From Arthrobacter sp. cf158 (lineage in GTDB: Bacteria > Actinomycetota > Actinomycetes > Actinomycetales > Micrococcaceae), in contig NZ_FNNR01000005.1 in NCBI RefSeq assembly GCF_900106835.1, positions 140,019-204,018 on the forward strand: 64,000 nucleotides of DNA. The letters run 5' to 3'. A program made the position numbers and the translations under genes. The notes under the pieces were generated by a model. It was given only the letters and a program-made list of their open reading frames with translations, did no database searches and was not told the origin of the DNA. Numbering within the stretch: position 1 is the first letter of the stretch; every line of letters begins with the position of its first letter. This document shows, piece by piece, positions 26,593-35,106 of this stretch.

Positions 26593-27335
26593 ATCTCCTT
26601 CGTGCTCAGCGGCAGGGTAATCCCCGTTGGGTCAGTTCCTCCGACGAAGCGGCCGTCCGCGAGCCAGGACCGCTCGCCGACAGCCACAACGTGATCGACG
26701 AAGATCCCGGCGGTGACAATGCTTTCAGGGTCCAGCGCGCCCAATTCCACACAGGTGTCCACCTGGGCGATTGTGATGGTTGCGGCGGTCGCCATGATCG
26801 GGCCGAAGTTTCGACCCGTCTTGCGGTAGACCAAATTGCCATAACGGTCAGCATGCAATGCACTGATGAGCGCTGCATCGGCATGGATAGGGTATTCCAG
26901 CACGTACTCACGTTCGCCGATCGCCCTGTGCTCCTTCCCGGCTGCAAGCTCCGTGCCTACGCCCGTCGGGCTGAAGAACGCGCCGATGCCGGCGCCCGCG
27001 GCACGGATACGCTCCGCCAGGTTGCCTTGGGGTACGAGTTCGAGCTCGACCTCGCCTGCCCGGTACAACCTGTCGAATACCCACGAGTCGCTCTGCCTCG
27101 GGAACGAGCAGACAACTTTGCGCACCCGTCCTGCAGCGAGGAGCGCGGCGATACCGGTGTCACCGCTTCCGGCGTTATTGCTCACAATGGTGAGATCACG
27201 GACGCCGTGCTCAATGAGTGCGTCGATTAGCTCGATGGGCTGCCCGGCGCGTCCAAAACCGCCAATCATGACGGTTGCCCCGTCAGGGATATGGGCAACC
27301 GCATCCCGTATGTTTGTCCTGATCTTCGAGATCAC
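26586..27335 (-). CDS. 3-oxoacid CoA-transferase, subunit A
   Basis: This 249-residue alpha subunit (PcaI/ScoA type) has the CoA-binding GGFGRAGQPIELIDAL motif at about residues 26-41 and NNAGSGDTGIAALL near 54-67. It forms a heterotetramer with subunit B. Start is GTG 27335, 49 bases after the extradiol dioxygenase stop. Placement between a ring-cleavage enzyme and a Nudix gene is unlike beta-ketoadipate operons, in which it accompanies PcaF. Substrate specificity is unknown. Confidence 0.92.
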   Translation of the reverse strand: MISKIRTNIRDAVAHIPDGATVMIGGFGRAGQPIELIDALIEHGVRDLTIVSNNAGSGDTGIAALLAAGRVRKVVCSFPRQSDSWVFDRLYRAGEVELELVPQGNLAERIRAAGAGIGAFFSPTGVGTELAAGKEHRAIGEREYVLEYPIHADAALISALHADRYGNLVYRKTGRNFGPIMATAATITIAQVDTCVELGALDPESIVTAGIFVDHVVAVGERSWLADGRFVGGTDPTGITLPLSTKEIC

Positions 27336-27384
27336 AGCGCAGCCAGCCTGATCGCAGGTGGTCCCGCCTGTTGAGCGTGCGGCA

Positions 27385-28377
27385 TCAGCCGGCTACAGGG
27401 TCGCTGAAGATGGTGAACTCGCGTGCGAGGGGTGACCCATACCAAATAAGCGATTTATCTAAGTTGTCCTCTGTCCACGTGAGTGGCTTCCAGGCGGGGT
27501 CGAAGATCAGGTAGCCCGTGTCGCCGAACAGCTCGATTCGGTTGCCGCCTGGTTCGAATACGTAGAGGAACTGCGCCTGGGTCGCTCCGTGTTTTCCAGG
27601 CCCAAGATCGATCGTCAGGCCGTGGTCGGTGAACATATCTGCAGCGTCGAGCAGGTGCTGCGGGAAGCCATACCAGAACGCGAGGTGGTGGAGGCCGCCT
27701 TGCCCGTTAGCCGATTGGCCTGTGCGGTCGGCGAGGTTGGCGATCTCGTGCACCAGGGGGCTGACGCTCATCCATGCGGCGGCCTCTCGTCCGTGAACCA
27801 CGATGTTTTCACGAAGACGAAAGCCGAGCGTATCCTGCAGGAATCGGCGGTTTTCTGTGACGTCGTCGACCAGGTGGTTGACGTGGTCGAGCCGTCGAAC
27901 GGGTACACCCTTAAGCGGACGCTTCTGCGGCCGGCTAAGCAGTTGTGAGGCTTGGTCTTCGGATGCTCTGAAGTAGTCAACCTCCCAAAGGATGGAATGG
28001 GAATGTCCGGATGGCGATGTGAAGTCGACGGTAGGACCTTGTCCAAGATCGCCCTCTCGCCAGTTGACGGCCACTCCGCTGGTTGCAAGCGCGTCAATGC
28101 GTCGGCCAAGAGCTTGCGGGGAACTGCTGCGCCACGTTGTTCTGCCCATGCCAGGCTCGCGGCGATGCGTAATCTTGAGCGAATGGTGATACCAGTCCTC
28201 GTAAGCTCGGAGATACACCGAGTCACCGTCACGGCCGGACACCGACATGCCTAGAAGTTCTGTGAAGAACCATACGCTCTCATCCACTCGTGGGGAGAAC
28301 ATCTCCACGCTGGCAAGCTGTGCGATATCGAAGTTGGGTTCCGGATAGGCAGCATCGATCTGGTAGTTGATAGTCAT
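27385..28377 (-). CDS. Extradiol (catechol 2,3-) dioxygenase, VOC superfamily
   Basis: This 330-residue two-domain extradiol dioxygenase has Fe(II) ligands His165 (in LDHVNHL), His231 (in LHHLAF) and Glu282 (in NRIELFG). It opens a catechol ring next to the hydroxyls. ATG 28377 is preferred over an upstream in-frame ATG at 28509, which would add a low-complexity Pro/Arg leader spanning the 10-G tract and a hairpin. It follows a luciferase-like monooxygenase gene and precedes the CoA-transferase genes. The N-terminal domain lacks a metal site, as usual in the family. Confidence 0.93.
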   Translation of the reverse strand: MTINYQIDAAYPEPNFDIAQLASVEMFSPRVDESVWFFTELLGMSVSGRDGDSVYLRAYEDWYHHSLKITHRREPGMGRTTWRSSSPQALGRRIDALATSGVAVNWREGDLGQGPTVDFTSPSGHSHSILWEVDYFRASEDQASQLLSRPQKRPLKGVPVRRLDHVNHLVDDVTENRRFLQDTLGFRLRENIVVHGREAAAWMSVSPLVHEIANLADRTGQSANGQGGLHHLAFWYGFPQHLLDAADMFTDHGLTIDLGPGKHGATQAQFLYVFEPGGNRIELFGDTGYLIFDPAWKPLTWTEDNLDKSLIWYGSPLAREFTIFSDPVAG

Positions 28378-28406
28378 GGTATTTCTCAATTCTGGACAAG
28401 GTCTGC

Positions 28407-28416
28407 GGGGGGGGGG
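28407..28416. repeat. Homopolymer of ten G
   Basis: The ten-G run lies 30 bases upstream of the extradiol dioxygenase ATG. On the transcript it is ten C residues in the 5' spacer. Such runs slip during replication and may alter spacing or translation. A sequencing or assembly error in length is also possible. Confidence 0.7.
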
Positions 28417-28451
28417 TGGAAGGGGTGAACGGGAGTTCCGGAGCACCGCGT

Positions 28452-28489
28452 CCGGTGGCTGCACTCGCTTCCTTGAGTGCAGCCACCGG
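28452..28489 (-). repeat. Intercistronic hairpin with 15-bp stem
   Basis: CCGGTGGCTGCACTC (28452-28466) pairs perfectly with GAGTGCAGCCACCGG (28475-28489) across an 8-base loop. It lies between the luciferase-like gene (stop at 28510) and the dioxygenase gene. No T run follows on the transcribed strand. It could be a partial terminator or an RNA-stabilising hairpin that sets relative expression. Confidence 0.75.
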
Positions 28490-28509
28490 GATGCTTCGAG
28501 GTTGGTCAT

Positions 28510-29637
28510 CTAACGAGCCGTTGCCAGTTCGGCGGCGTTCACGCGAGGAAGAACCTCCGTGGCCAAGAGTTCCATTGAGCGGAACCAGGCGTCCTTCCGA
28601 TCTTCGTAATCCATGGCTTCCACGAGAAGCGTGCCGAATCCGCCGGACTCCCGTTGCATGTCCTCCAACTTCTTGGCTACCGTCTCGACGGAACCAACAA
28701 TGAACATGTGCTCGATAAGGTAGTCGAGCGTCAACTCGTCATCGGTTACCGAGTCGTCATGCTTCCAGTTGTCTGCGTATCCTCCGAGGTTCTTAAACAC
28801 GGGCAGCAGTTGGTCACGGTAGAACCTGCCGTAAAAACCGTTGCGCACATTCTCAAGCGCCTCTTCGTCCGTGTCGGCGACGAATACCTCGCGTGCGATG
28901 CGCCAGTCGTCCCGATTCGCTACCCGACCGGCCTTCGTCGCGCCGCGCTCGACAGTCTCCCAGTGTCCGGCCATAAAGCGGTTATTCATGTTCAGCGAAA
29001 TAGGGAGGTACCCCATCTCACCGGCCCATTCGAGCGATGGGGAGTTCGGGCTGAGGCCCGACACTGCGATCGGCGGGTGTGGACTCTGAAACGGGTGGAG
29101 GTGATCCCCGAGCGTGCCGGGCACGATGCTGAAAGCATCCGGAGCGACTTTCTCACACGTCCAGTACTTGCCTTCGTAGCGCCAGGGTCCCTTTTCCGTC
29201 CAGTACTTAACGATGATTTCAACCGCCTCGCGGTTCATGTCCCGATGCTCGCCAGTGGAGCCATCGATGCCGAACATCTTAAGGTCGCTTGGTACCGAAC
29301 CTGCGCCAAATCCCACCATATAGCGCCCTTCGAGGAGCTGATCCTGATAGGAGATACGCGAAGCCAGTTCGGCTGGGTGATGGAAGGGCGGGAGGAAGGT
29401 GCCAGCGCCAAGCTTGATGTTGGTTGTTTCACGCGCGGCCGTTTGCAGGATGAGATCTGGCGAAGGGACTGGTTCCCAGATGTGGGTGTAGTGCTCTCCG
29501 TACCATATTTCTTCAAATCCCAACACATCGGCGTGCTTGATAACTGACAGATCCCAGTCGAACATGCGCTTATAGCCGCCGACCTCCAGGGTCCGCTCCG
29601 GCGGGTGGGCTGGTGCAAAGAACAGTCCAATTTTCAC
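28510..29637 (-). CDS. Luciferase-like (LLM) flavin-dependent monooxygenase, copy 2
   Basis: This 375-residue LLM-class monooxygenase is closely parallel to copy 1, with matching blocks GFEEIWYGEHYTHIWEPVPS, HHPAELASRISYQDQLLEGR and the conserved C-terminal FGTLLVEAMDYE. GTG 29637 is preferred because AAAGGAG lies 6 bases upstream. The frame runs 28 codons further but is not family-like. It needs reduced FMN, presumably from the reductase gene in the neighbouring operon. It lies between an FAD hydroxylase and the ring-cleavage dioxygenase, so it may act before ring cleavage. The reaction is unknown. Confidence 0.88.
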   Translation of the reverse strand: MKIGLFFAPAHPPERTLEVGGYKRMFDWDLSVIKHADVLGFEEIWYGEHYTHIWEPVPSPDLILQTAARETTNIKLGAGTFLPPFHHPAELASRISYQDQLLEGRYMVGFGAGSVPSDLKMFGIDGSTGEHRDMNREAVEIIVKYWTEKGPWRYEGKYWTCEKVAPDAFSIVPGTLGDHLHPFQSPHPPIAVSGLSPNSPSLEWAGEMGYLPISLNMNNRFMAGHWETVERGATKAGRVANRDDWRIAREVFVADTDEEALENVRNGFYGRFYRDQLLPVFKNLGGYADNWKHDDSVTDDELTLDYLIEHMFIVGSVETVAKKLEDMQRESGGFGTLLVEAMDYEDRKDAWFRSMELLATEVLPRVNAAELATAR

Positions 29638-29669
29638 GTCAATCTCCTTTGATTTGGTGGGTATTGCTT

Positions 29670-29712
29670 GGGTCCTACAGTCGGCGGGTGTGCGCCTTGA
29701 CGCACGGGACCC
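29670..29712 (-). repeat. Hairpin in the hydroxylase-LLM2 spacer
   Basis: GGGTCC (29670-29675) pairs with GGACCC (29707-29712), and inside it GTGCG (29690-29694) pairs with CGCAC (29701-29705). A direct repeat CCTACAGTC flanks it. No U tract is present. It is probably an intercistronic structure. Confidence 0.45.
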
Positions 29713-29750
29713 TACAGTCAAGTCGCCTGACTTAGCTGCCGCCCTTTTGT

Positions 29751-31532
29751 TCAGTGCGCGCCGACGATGAGTTGTGGAACGGCAGTCCTGGCAAGTATCT
29801 GATCGAGCGCACGTGTGAGGACATGGGACGCTTCCGGCACGTACGCTTCAGAACGCCACGCAACATGACGGTCCGGACGCACCAGAACGCAACCGCTCTC
29901 ACCAATTTCGCGCCGCAGTGCCCATTCTCCGTAAATGTCCCGGAATCCCCCCGGCTCGCCGATGAGGTGAACATCGATGTCTATGCCGGTTGCGGCGCTT
30001 GCTGCCTCTGCCGCTTCACGCCATCCTTCACCTCCGAAGCCGGTAAGCAGGCAAAAGCGCGTTCCCTCGACAAGGTCAAGCGTTGAACATTCCGAACCGC
30101 CATCGCCTAACCGGGCGTGGGGCACACGGGCTCCCGGCGTCGTCGTGGGCCGATAGTAGAGTTGCGAATCAACATCGGCTTGAGGAGTCTGAGGGTAGTC
30201 ATCATCACTGAGCGCGCCAGCGCGGTAGCGATATCCGAGTTCGATGCCGTGGGCATTGAACTGGTAGTTTGTCAGCGCAATGGCTTCGCGGATTAATCTG
30301 CGCCGCCGGTCACCGACCGCTCCGGGTTGGGTGAGTTCATCGAGCCGTCGCTGTCCCTCCGCGACGCTTTGCCCCTGTTCATAACCGAGCGCATCGGACA
30401 CGGCTGCGAACTCCCTTCGGCTCTGCAGTGCCCGGGCAACCCCCGCTGCACCAATCGGCTGACGCTCTTCGGAGTACGTGGCCAGTACGCCAGGTCCGGC
30501 CTGGCCCTTCAGGACCAACGCCAGCTTCCACGACAGGTTGTAGGCATCTGCCACGGACATGTTGAGTCCTAGCCCATTAGCGGGCGGATGGCGGTGTACA
30601 GAGTCGCCCATGCAGAAGACACGGTCAGTCGAGTATGTCGGGGCAACCTGGGCATTCACGATCCACGGAGAGCTCCCCAATATCTCAACCTCGACATCGT
30701 TATCGCCTATGACGGCGCGGACCCGGGCAGTCATTGCTTCGTTATCGAATCCCGTCATGTCTTCGAGTTCCGGATCGTAGTTGATGGCAAGTACAAATTC
30801 TGTAAAGGGGCGGTGGCATATGAGTGTTCCAAGACGGCCCGTGGGGAGCGGTCCGGGAGCCAGGTTCCATGCGAGAACACCAGGTCGATGTGCGAGGTAC
30901 TTCGTAAGGTCCGCGCGGAACCAGATGTTGAGAGCGTGCGCAATGGCCGTTTCCCCAGTAACTTTGAGACCGGCCTGGGAAAGGATCGTGGCGCGGGCCC
31001 CGTCCGCCCCCACCAAGTATTTCGAGTGAATTCGGAGGAATTCTCCGGTTTCAAGGTCTTTGACAATGCTATCGACCCCGTTCGCTGCTTCCTCATGTGA
31101 CTCAAATTCGTGCCGCATCCTCACCTCGCAGCCGGCTTCCCGTACCGCGTCCATCAGCAGTGGCTCGAAGACGGTTTGTGGGCAGTTGAGCATCGGACTC
31201 GGGCTTGCCGCAGCGTACTCGCCCGCACGGTCATGGCCGGTCCCCCACGCTTCGAGACGTCCGACTTCAGGGTCCGCCAACGTCGTGATCCATAAGTTGT
31301 TGCGCATCAGCTCGGGAGGTGTCGCTACCGCCATGAGGTTCTTATCCACGCCCAAGTGCCGCATGATTTCCACGGTCCTCTGGTTGATGATGTGCGCGCG
31401 TGGCGTGTGAGCCGTACCTGAATACTTCTCAACGAGTAGGCACTGGATCCCGTACTGACGCAGCGCAAGCGCGGTGGTCAGACCCGCTGGTCCCGCACCG
31501 ACAATCAAGACAGGAACATCGATTTCTTGCAT
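29751..31532 (-). CDS. FAD-dependent aromatic hydroxylase (TfdB/phenol hydroxylase-like)
   Basis: This 593-residue group A flavoprotein monooxygenase has the FAD-binding GAGPAGL at residues 12-18 and the GDSVHRHPPANGLGLN motif near residue 300, in which the Asp binds FAD ribose. A C-terminal thioredoxin-like domain follows. Family members (2,4-dichlorophenol or 3-hydroxyphenylpropionate hydroxylases) ortho-hydroxylate phenols to catechols with NAD(P)H and oxygen. ATG 31532 is preferred over GTG 31541 because TGGAG lies about 8 bases before it. It is the first gene of the leftward operon and would make the substrate of the extradiol dioxygenase. Confidence 0.92.
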   Translation of the reverse strand: MQEIDVPVLIVGAGPAGLTTALALRQYGIQCLLVEKYSGTAHTPRAHIINQRTVEIMRHLGVDKNLMAVATPPELMRNNLWITTLADPEVGRLEAWGTGHDRAGEYAAASPSPMLNCPQTVFEPLLMDAVREAGCEVRMRHEFESHEEAANGVDSIVKDLETGEFLRIHSKYLVGADGARATILSQAGLKVTGETAIAHALNIWFRADLTKYLAHRPGVLAWNLAPGPLPTGRLGTLICHRPFTEFVLAINYDPELEDMTGFDNEAMTARVRAVIGDNDVEVEILGSSPWIVNAQVAPTYSTDRVFCMGDSVHRHPPANGLGLNMSVADAYNLSWKLALVLKGQAGPGVLATYSEERQPIGAAGVARALQSRREFAAVSDALGYEQGQSVAEGQRRLDELTQPGAVGDRRRRLIREAIALTNYQFNAHGIELGYRYRAGALSDDDYPQTPQADVDSQLYYRPTTTPGARVPHARLGDGGSECSTLDLVEGTRFCLLTGFGGEGWREAAEAASAATGIDIDVHLIGEPGGFRDIYGEWALRREIGESGCVLVRPDRHVAWRSEAYVPEASHVLTRALDQILARTAVPQLIVGAH

Positions 31533-32120
31533 CAGAGTCACTCCAAATTTTCGTGCGCGTAAGCTCAGAGAGCGGCTTACAACAGCCTCCGGCTCGTCGT
31601 GCCGGAGGTGACTGTTCGTGCCACTGTTAGAAGATTCACATGCCAGCCCAAAGCTGGCTAGACGGCGAATTCAGATCACCGGCGCACAGATTTTGGAATC
31701 ACCAGCGCCGATAATCTTGACTAACGACACACGAGGGAGGCCTGCCTGGTCAGGGGTGAGGCGATGTCGAGAGGGCCCAATGTCGGGGCTATGTAGGTGG
31801 GGGTACGAAGCCCGCAGCAGGTGGTGGAGAAGATCTTCGCTGTCCATGAGGTGCTGTGCCATAGTCGTTATATGGCGCAGATCGGGCTACGTGGCCTGAC
31901 GTTTGCCGAGACTGCGCGTTCCATCGAATTCTTGCCACCGAAATCATGCCTACGCTCAGGTTGAACTCAGAGTTCCGTCGTCTGCCTCATGAGCAGGCCT
32001 TGCCCCAGCTGACCAAGGCGAACGCCCAGGTGCATACCGTCGGCGCGCCGGATGCTACGGCCAAAGCGGGCGCGGGGCGGGTGAAATCGCAGTCAGTTAA
32101 AATGAAGGCAGGTCCAGTCA
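31533..32120. other. Non-coding gap upstream of the hydroxylase operon
   Basis: This stretch of 588 bases holds the operator candidate at 31651-31680 and a hairpin CCTCCGGC...GCCGGAGG near 31588-31609. Short frames on the right side (about 31800-32110) are not convincing as genes and may be decayed sequence. The PadR gene ends at its right edge. Confidence 0.5.
31651..31680 (-). promoter_or_regulatory. Operator candidate upstream of the hydroxylase operon
   Basis: CTAGACGGCGA followed by a TTC and an ATC-CC block aligns with the 23101-23128 element at about 26 of 35 positions. The dyad here is imperfect (GGCGAA-N5-ATCACC). It lies about 130 bases upstream of the hydroxylase ATG. Confidence 0.45.
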
Positions 32121-32660
32121 TCAATCGAGTGGGGTTGCCGATGTGGCCAGGGTTTCCTTAATCCACGCGGTCTCGGCGCGGCTAGCTGCCCGGCCGATGG
32201 TAATCATTCCTTGGCGGTAAGTGTCCGTAATCTCCGCTTTTCGCATGGGCCGTCCATCTTCATAGAAGAAACTGGCGGGCGCTTCGAGGAACTCCAGTCG
32301 CCGTTGGAGCACTTGATGCTGCTCCGCGACGTCGGGGAGTTCCGACAGAAACGCCAGGATCACCATAAAGCGGCCAAGGTCTGTAATGTCCCCGCCCGAA
32401 GCGTTTCGAAGCCGCGACTGAAGGTCCTTACGGCCTTCGCCGGTCAGTTCCAAAGTGTGGCGTTGTGCCGCTTTCCCCTTCTCCACGTGGCGTTCCACAA
32501 GCCCGGCTTTGATGAGCCGGGTGATGGCGGGGTAGAGACTGCCGTCGCTGATGTCCCGGGCGAAGCCGTACAGCTCGTGCATCTTCTTACGTAGTTCGTA
32601 GCCGTGGAGCGGCCCCTTGGTGAGGAATCCCAGGATCATTAGTTCAAGCACAAACGTCAT
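32121..32660 (-). CDS. PadR-family transcriptional regulator
   Basis: This 179-residue protein has an N-terminal winged helix beginning LELMILGFLTKGPLHGYEL, with the family's GSLYPAITRLIKAGLVER recognition region at about 39-57. A C-terminal helical dimerisation domain follows. PadR proteins commonly repress genes for phenolic-acid metabolism or drug efflux and release DNA on binding a phenolic ligand. It is divergent from the MHS-type transporter gene, and a strong dyad lies between them. It probably represses the transporter-dehydrogenase operon and itself. Confidence 0.9.
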   Translation of the reverse strand: MTFVLELMILGFLTKGPLHGYELRKKMHELYGFARDISDGSLYPAITRLIKAGLVERHVEKGKAAQRHTLELTGEGRKDLQSRLRNASGGDITDLGRFMVILAFLSELPDVAEQHQVLQRRLEFLEAPASFFYEDGRPMRKAEITDTYRQGMITIGRAASRAETAWIKETLATSATPLD

Positions 32661-32673
32661 ACTACCTGACGGA

Positions 32674-32692
32674 ATACATCGAAACGAGGTAT
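32674..32692. promoter_or_regulatory. PadR operator candidate
   Basis: ATACATCG-AAA-CGAGGTAT is a 19-base dyad with 7 of 8 matching arm positions, 14 bases upstream of the PadR start and 68 before the transporter start. Position in the only divergent spacer next to a PadR gene supports the assignment. Confidence 0.6.
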
Positions 32693-32759
32693 CGTTGCGA
32701 TGAAAGAGTGCCTCGGTTCGAGGTAAAGCCCATCCCTGTTCCCTGTGAAGGACTTCCCC

Positions 32760-34115
32760 ATGCCGACATCACCAGCAACTGCCACATCGCCGCCTGGCCT
32801 AAGCCGCGGACGGCTCACCATTGCTGTCTTCTCAACTGTTGTGGAATGGTACGACTTCACGCTGTTCCTGTATCTGAGCGCCGTCCTGTCCCGGGTGTTC
32901 TTCGGTGATAGCGCTACAGGCGTCCTCATGGCCCTTGGAACGTTCGCTGTTTCCTACCTGCTGCGGCCGGTGGGCGGCTTGGTATTTGGTTACGTGGGGG
33001 ACCGCTGGGGGCGGCGACCCGTGCTGTTGGCGTCCATGGCGTTGATGTTGTTGGCAACCATCGGCACGGCTTTCCTGCCCACCCATGCCCAGGTTGGCGA
33101 CGCTGCTGCGGTATGGCTCCTGGTGCTCCGCTGTGTGATGGCCTTCTCCGTGGGCGGCGAATACACGGGCGTCATGACCTACCTCTTGGAAAGCAGTCAT
33201 CCTAAGAGACGGGGGTTGGTGACATCCCTCGCCGCTGCGGCAAGCGAAATTGGCGCGCTGCTGGCCGCTGGTGTCGCTGCCATCACCATCGCAGCCCTTC
33301 CCTCGCCACAGATGGAGGAGTGGGGATGGCGGGTCCCCTTCATGGTGGGCGGTGTGCTCGCAGCAGTGATTCTGGCTCTGAGGACCCGCCTGCCGGAGAC
33401 GCCGCTCTTCGTTAGGAGCAGTGCACAGAAAGACAAGGAATCGATGCCTGTGGTCATCAGGCGCCAGTGGCGGGCCATCGTTCGCACCTTCGTCATTTCT
33501 GGTCTCGTTTCGGCTGCCTACTATGTCGGCATTATCTACCTGCCCACATATTTGGTTTCGCTCCAAGGCTGGACTGAATCGTCCGCATTTGCACTGGCGA
33601 CTCTCGCGGCCGCCGTCGTGGTTGTTGCATCGCCTGCGGCCGGTTGGCTGTCAGACTGCTTCGGGCGGCGCCGGACGTTGCTCATCCTGGCGATAGGGGC
33701 TGTGGTTCTTCCGGTTCCGATGTTCGCCGCGGCAGGCCAATCCGCGGCACCCCTGGCCGTTGCGGCAGTGGTGGTTCTGGCGTGCCTGGCTGGAAGCCTT
33801 AGCGCAGTCGGTGCCTCCGCCATCCCGGAGCAGTTCGATGTTCGCGGCCGACTCACAGCCCTTGCGATCGGCGGAACCATCGCAACCACCATCTTCGGTG
33901 GCATTGCACCCTACGCCGTTCAAGCGCTCAGCGAAACCACTGGGTGGCCGCTGATCCCCGGCGTCTTGATTGCCGTCGTCGCTCTTGCATCGATCCCGGC
34001 GATTCGCCGCGGACCGGAAACCGCGGGGCGGCACCAAACACCGTCGACGGCGGGTATGTCGCCCGTCGTGACCGATCACGATACCGAACTAGAAGGAGCA
34101 AGCAAACATGCCTGA
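32760..34115 (+). CDS. MFS transporter, metabolite:H+ symporter type
   Basis: This 451-residue protein has 12 predicted membrane helices. The N-terminal VVEWYDFTLFLYLS (helix 1) and GDRWGRRPVLL loop between helices 2 and 3 are typical of the MHS branch, which imports organic acids such as citrate, shikimate or alpha-ketoglutarate with protons. ATG 32760 is preferred over GTG 32745 because GAAGGA lies 7 bases before it. The 3' end overlaps the dehydrogenase gene by 8 bases. It is probably controlled by the divergent PadR protein. The substrate is unknown. Confidence 0.9.
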   Translation: MPTSPATATSPPGLSRGRLTIAVFSTVVEWYDFTLFLYLSAVLSRVFFGDSATGVLMALGTFAVSYLLRPVGGLVFGYVGDRWGRRPVLLASMALMLLATIGTAFLPTHAQVGDAAAVWLLVLRCVMAFSVGGEYTGVMTYLLESSHPKRRGLVTSLAAAASEIGALLAAGVAAITIAALPSPQMEEWGWRVPFMVGGVLAAVILALRTRLPETPLFVRSSAQKDKESMPVVIRRQWRAIVRTFVISGLVSAAYYVGIIYLPTYLVSLQGWTESSAFALATLAAAVVVVASPAAGWLSDCFGRRRTLLILAIGAVVLPVPMFAAAGQSAAPLAVAAVVVLACLAGSLSAVGASAIPEQFDVRGRLTALAIGGTIATTIFGGIAPYAVQALSETTGWPLIPGVLIAVVALASIPAIRRGPETAGRHQTPSTAGMSPVVTDHDTELEGASKHA

Positions 34116-35106
34116 GTTGATGCGTGCAATCGTCCTCGACGGTCCCGGAGCGCCCGATGCTCTCAACATCCGGGACGTTCCGCGACCAGTCGCTACGCCG
34201 GGTTGGGTCCTGCTCAAGGTCCATGCCTTCGGCCTCAACCGCTCCGAGTTCCATTTCCGCAGAGGACTGGGCTCGTTCGGATCCTTCCCGCGCATTCCCG
34301 GGATCGAGGCCACCGGAGTGGTGGTGGAAGCGCCCGGTGGCGAGTTCGACGCCGGCACTCAGGCCGCCGCCCTGATGGGCGGCATGGGTAGGACGTTCGA
34401 CGGCGGTTACGCCGAGTACGTCCTGGTGCCCGCAGCTAACGTGGTTCCGTTTAAGAGCAGCCTCGACTGGGCAACGCTCGGCGCGGTGCCGGAAATGCTG
34501 CAAACCGCCAACGGATCCCTGGCGATTGGAGTGAACGCGCCCCCGGGAAGCAGCCTGCTTATCCGCGGTGGTACCTCATCAATCGGCTTGGCGTTGGCAG
34601 TGCTGGCCAAGCGACAGGGTATGACCGTGGTCTCGACCACCAGGAGTCCCGCCAAGACCCAGGCCCTCCTCGATGCGGGCGTTGACCACGTGGTGGTTGA
34701 TGCAGGTTCCATCGCCGAGGACGTGCGGGCGATTTTCCCGGAAGGAGTCGGCGGTGCAGTGGAGTTGGTAGGCACACCTACATTGCAGGACACGTTGAAG
34801 GCTACTGCCGTCCACGGAACCGTATGCTTCACTGGAATGCTCTCCGATGAATGGACTGTCAAGGACTTCTATCCCATCGACTTCATTCCCAACGGTGTCC
34901 GCCTCACGGCATATTCCGGCGAAGCGAGTGACCTGCCGGCACCTGTTCTGCAGGACTTCCTCGAGGCAGTCGAAGCCGGACACGTCGCGGTCCCCATCGG
35001 CAAGACCTATGCGTTCGATCAGATTGCCCAAGCCCACCAGGACATGGAAGACGGCACGGTGACCGGGAAACTCGTGGTCACCGTGGACGGAAACATCAAT
35101 GGCTGA
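34108..35106 (+). CDS. Zinc-independent alcohol dehydrogenase/quinone oxidoreductase family protein
   Basis: This 332-residue medium-chain dehydrogenase/reductase has an N-terminal GroES-like part, in which the usual catalytic-zinc Cys is replaced (FGLNRSEFHFRRG). A Rossmann domain follows with the RGGTSSIGLALAVLAKRQG motif near residues 153-171. This is the quinone oxidoreductase-like branch, acting on enones, quinones or alcohols with NADPH. It is translationally coupled to the transporter upstream and overlaps the next gene by 8 bases. It probably acts on the imported compound. Confidence 0.85.
   Translation: MPELMRAIVLDGPGAPDALNIRDVPRPVATPGWVLLKVHAFGLNRSEFHFRRGLGSFGSFPRIPGIEATGVVVEAPGGEFDAGTQAAALMGGMGRTFDGGYAEYVLVPAANVVPFKSSLDWATLGAVPEMLQTANGSLAIGVNAPPGSSLLIRGGTSSIGLALAVLAKRQGMTVVSTTRSPAKTQALLDAGVDHVVVDAGSIAEDVRAIFPEGVGGAVELVGTPTLQDTLKATAVHGTVCFTGMLSDEWTVKDFYPIDFIPNGVRLTAYSGEASDLPAPVLQDFLEAVEAGHVAVPIGKTYAFDQIAQAHQDMEDGTVTGKLVVTVDGNING

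Noticed and set aside
31618..32161. Several short rightward frames between the hydroxylase operon and the PadR gene
   Set aside because: They lack start signals and family-like sequence. They may be remnants but cannot be assigned. An idea that one is a transposase relic could not be supported.
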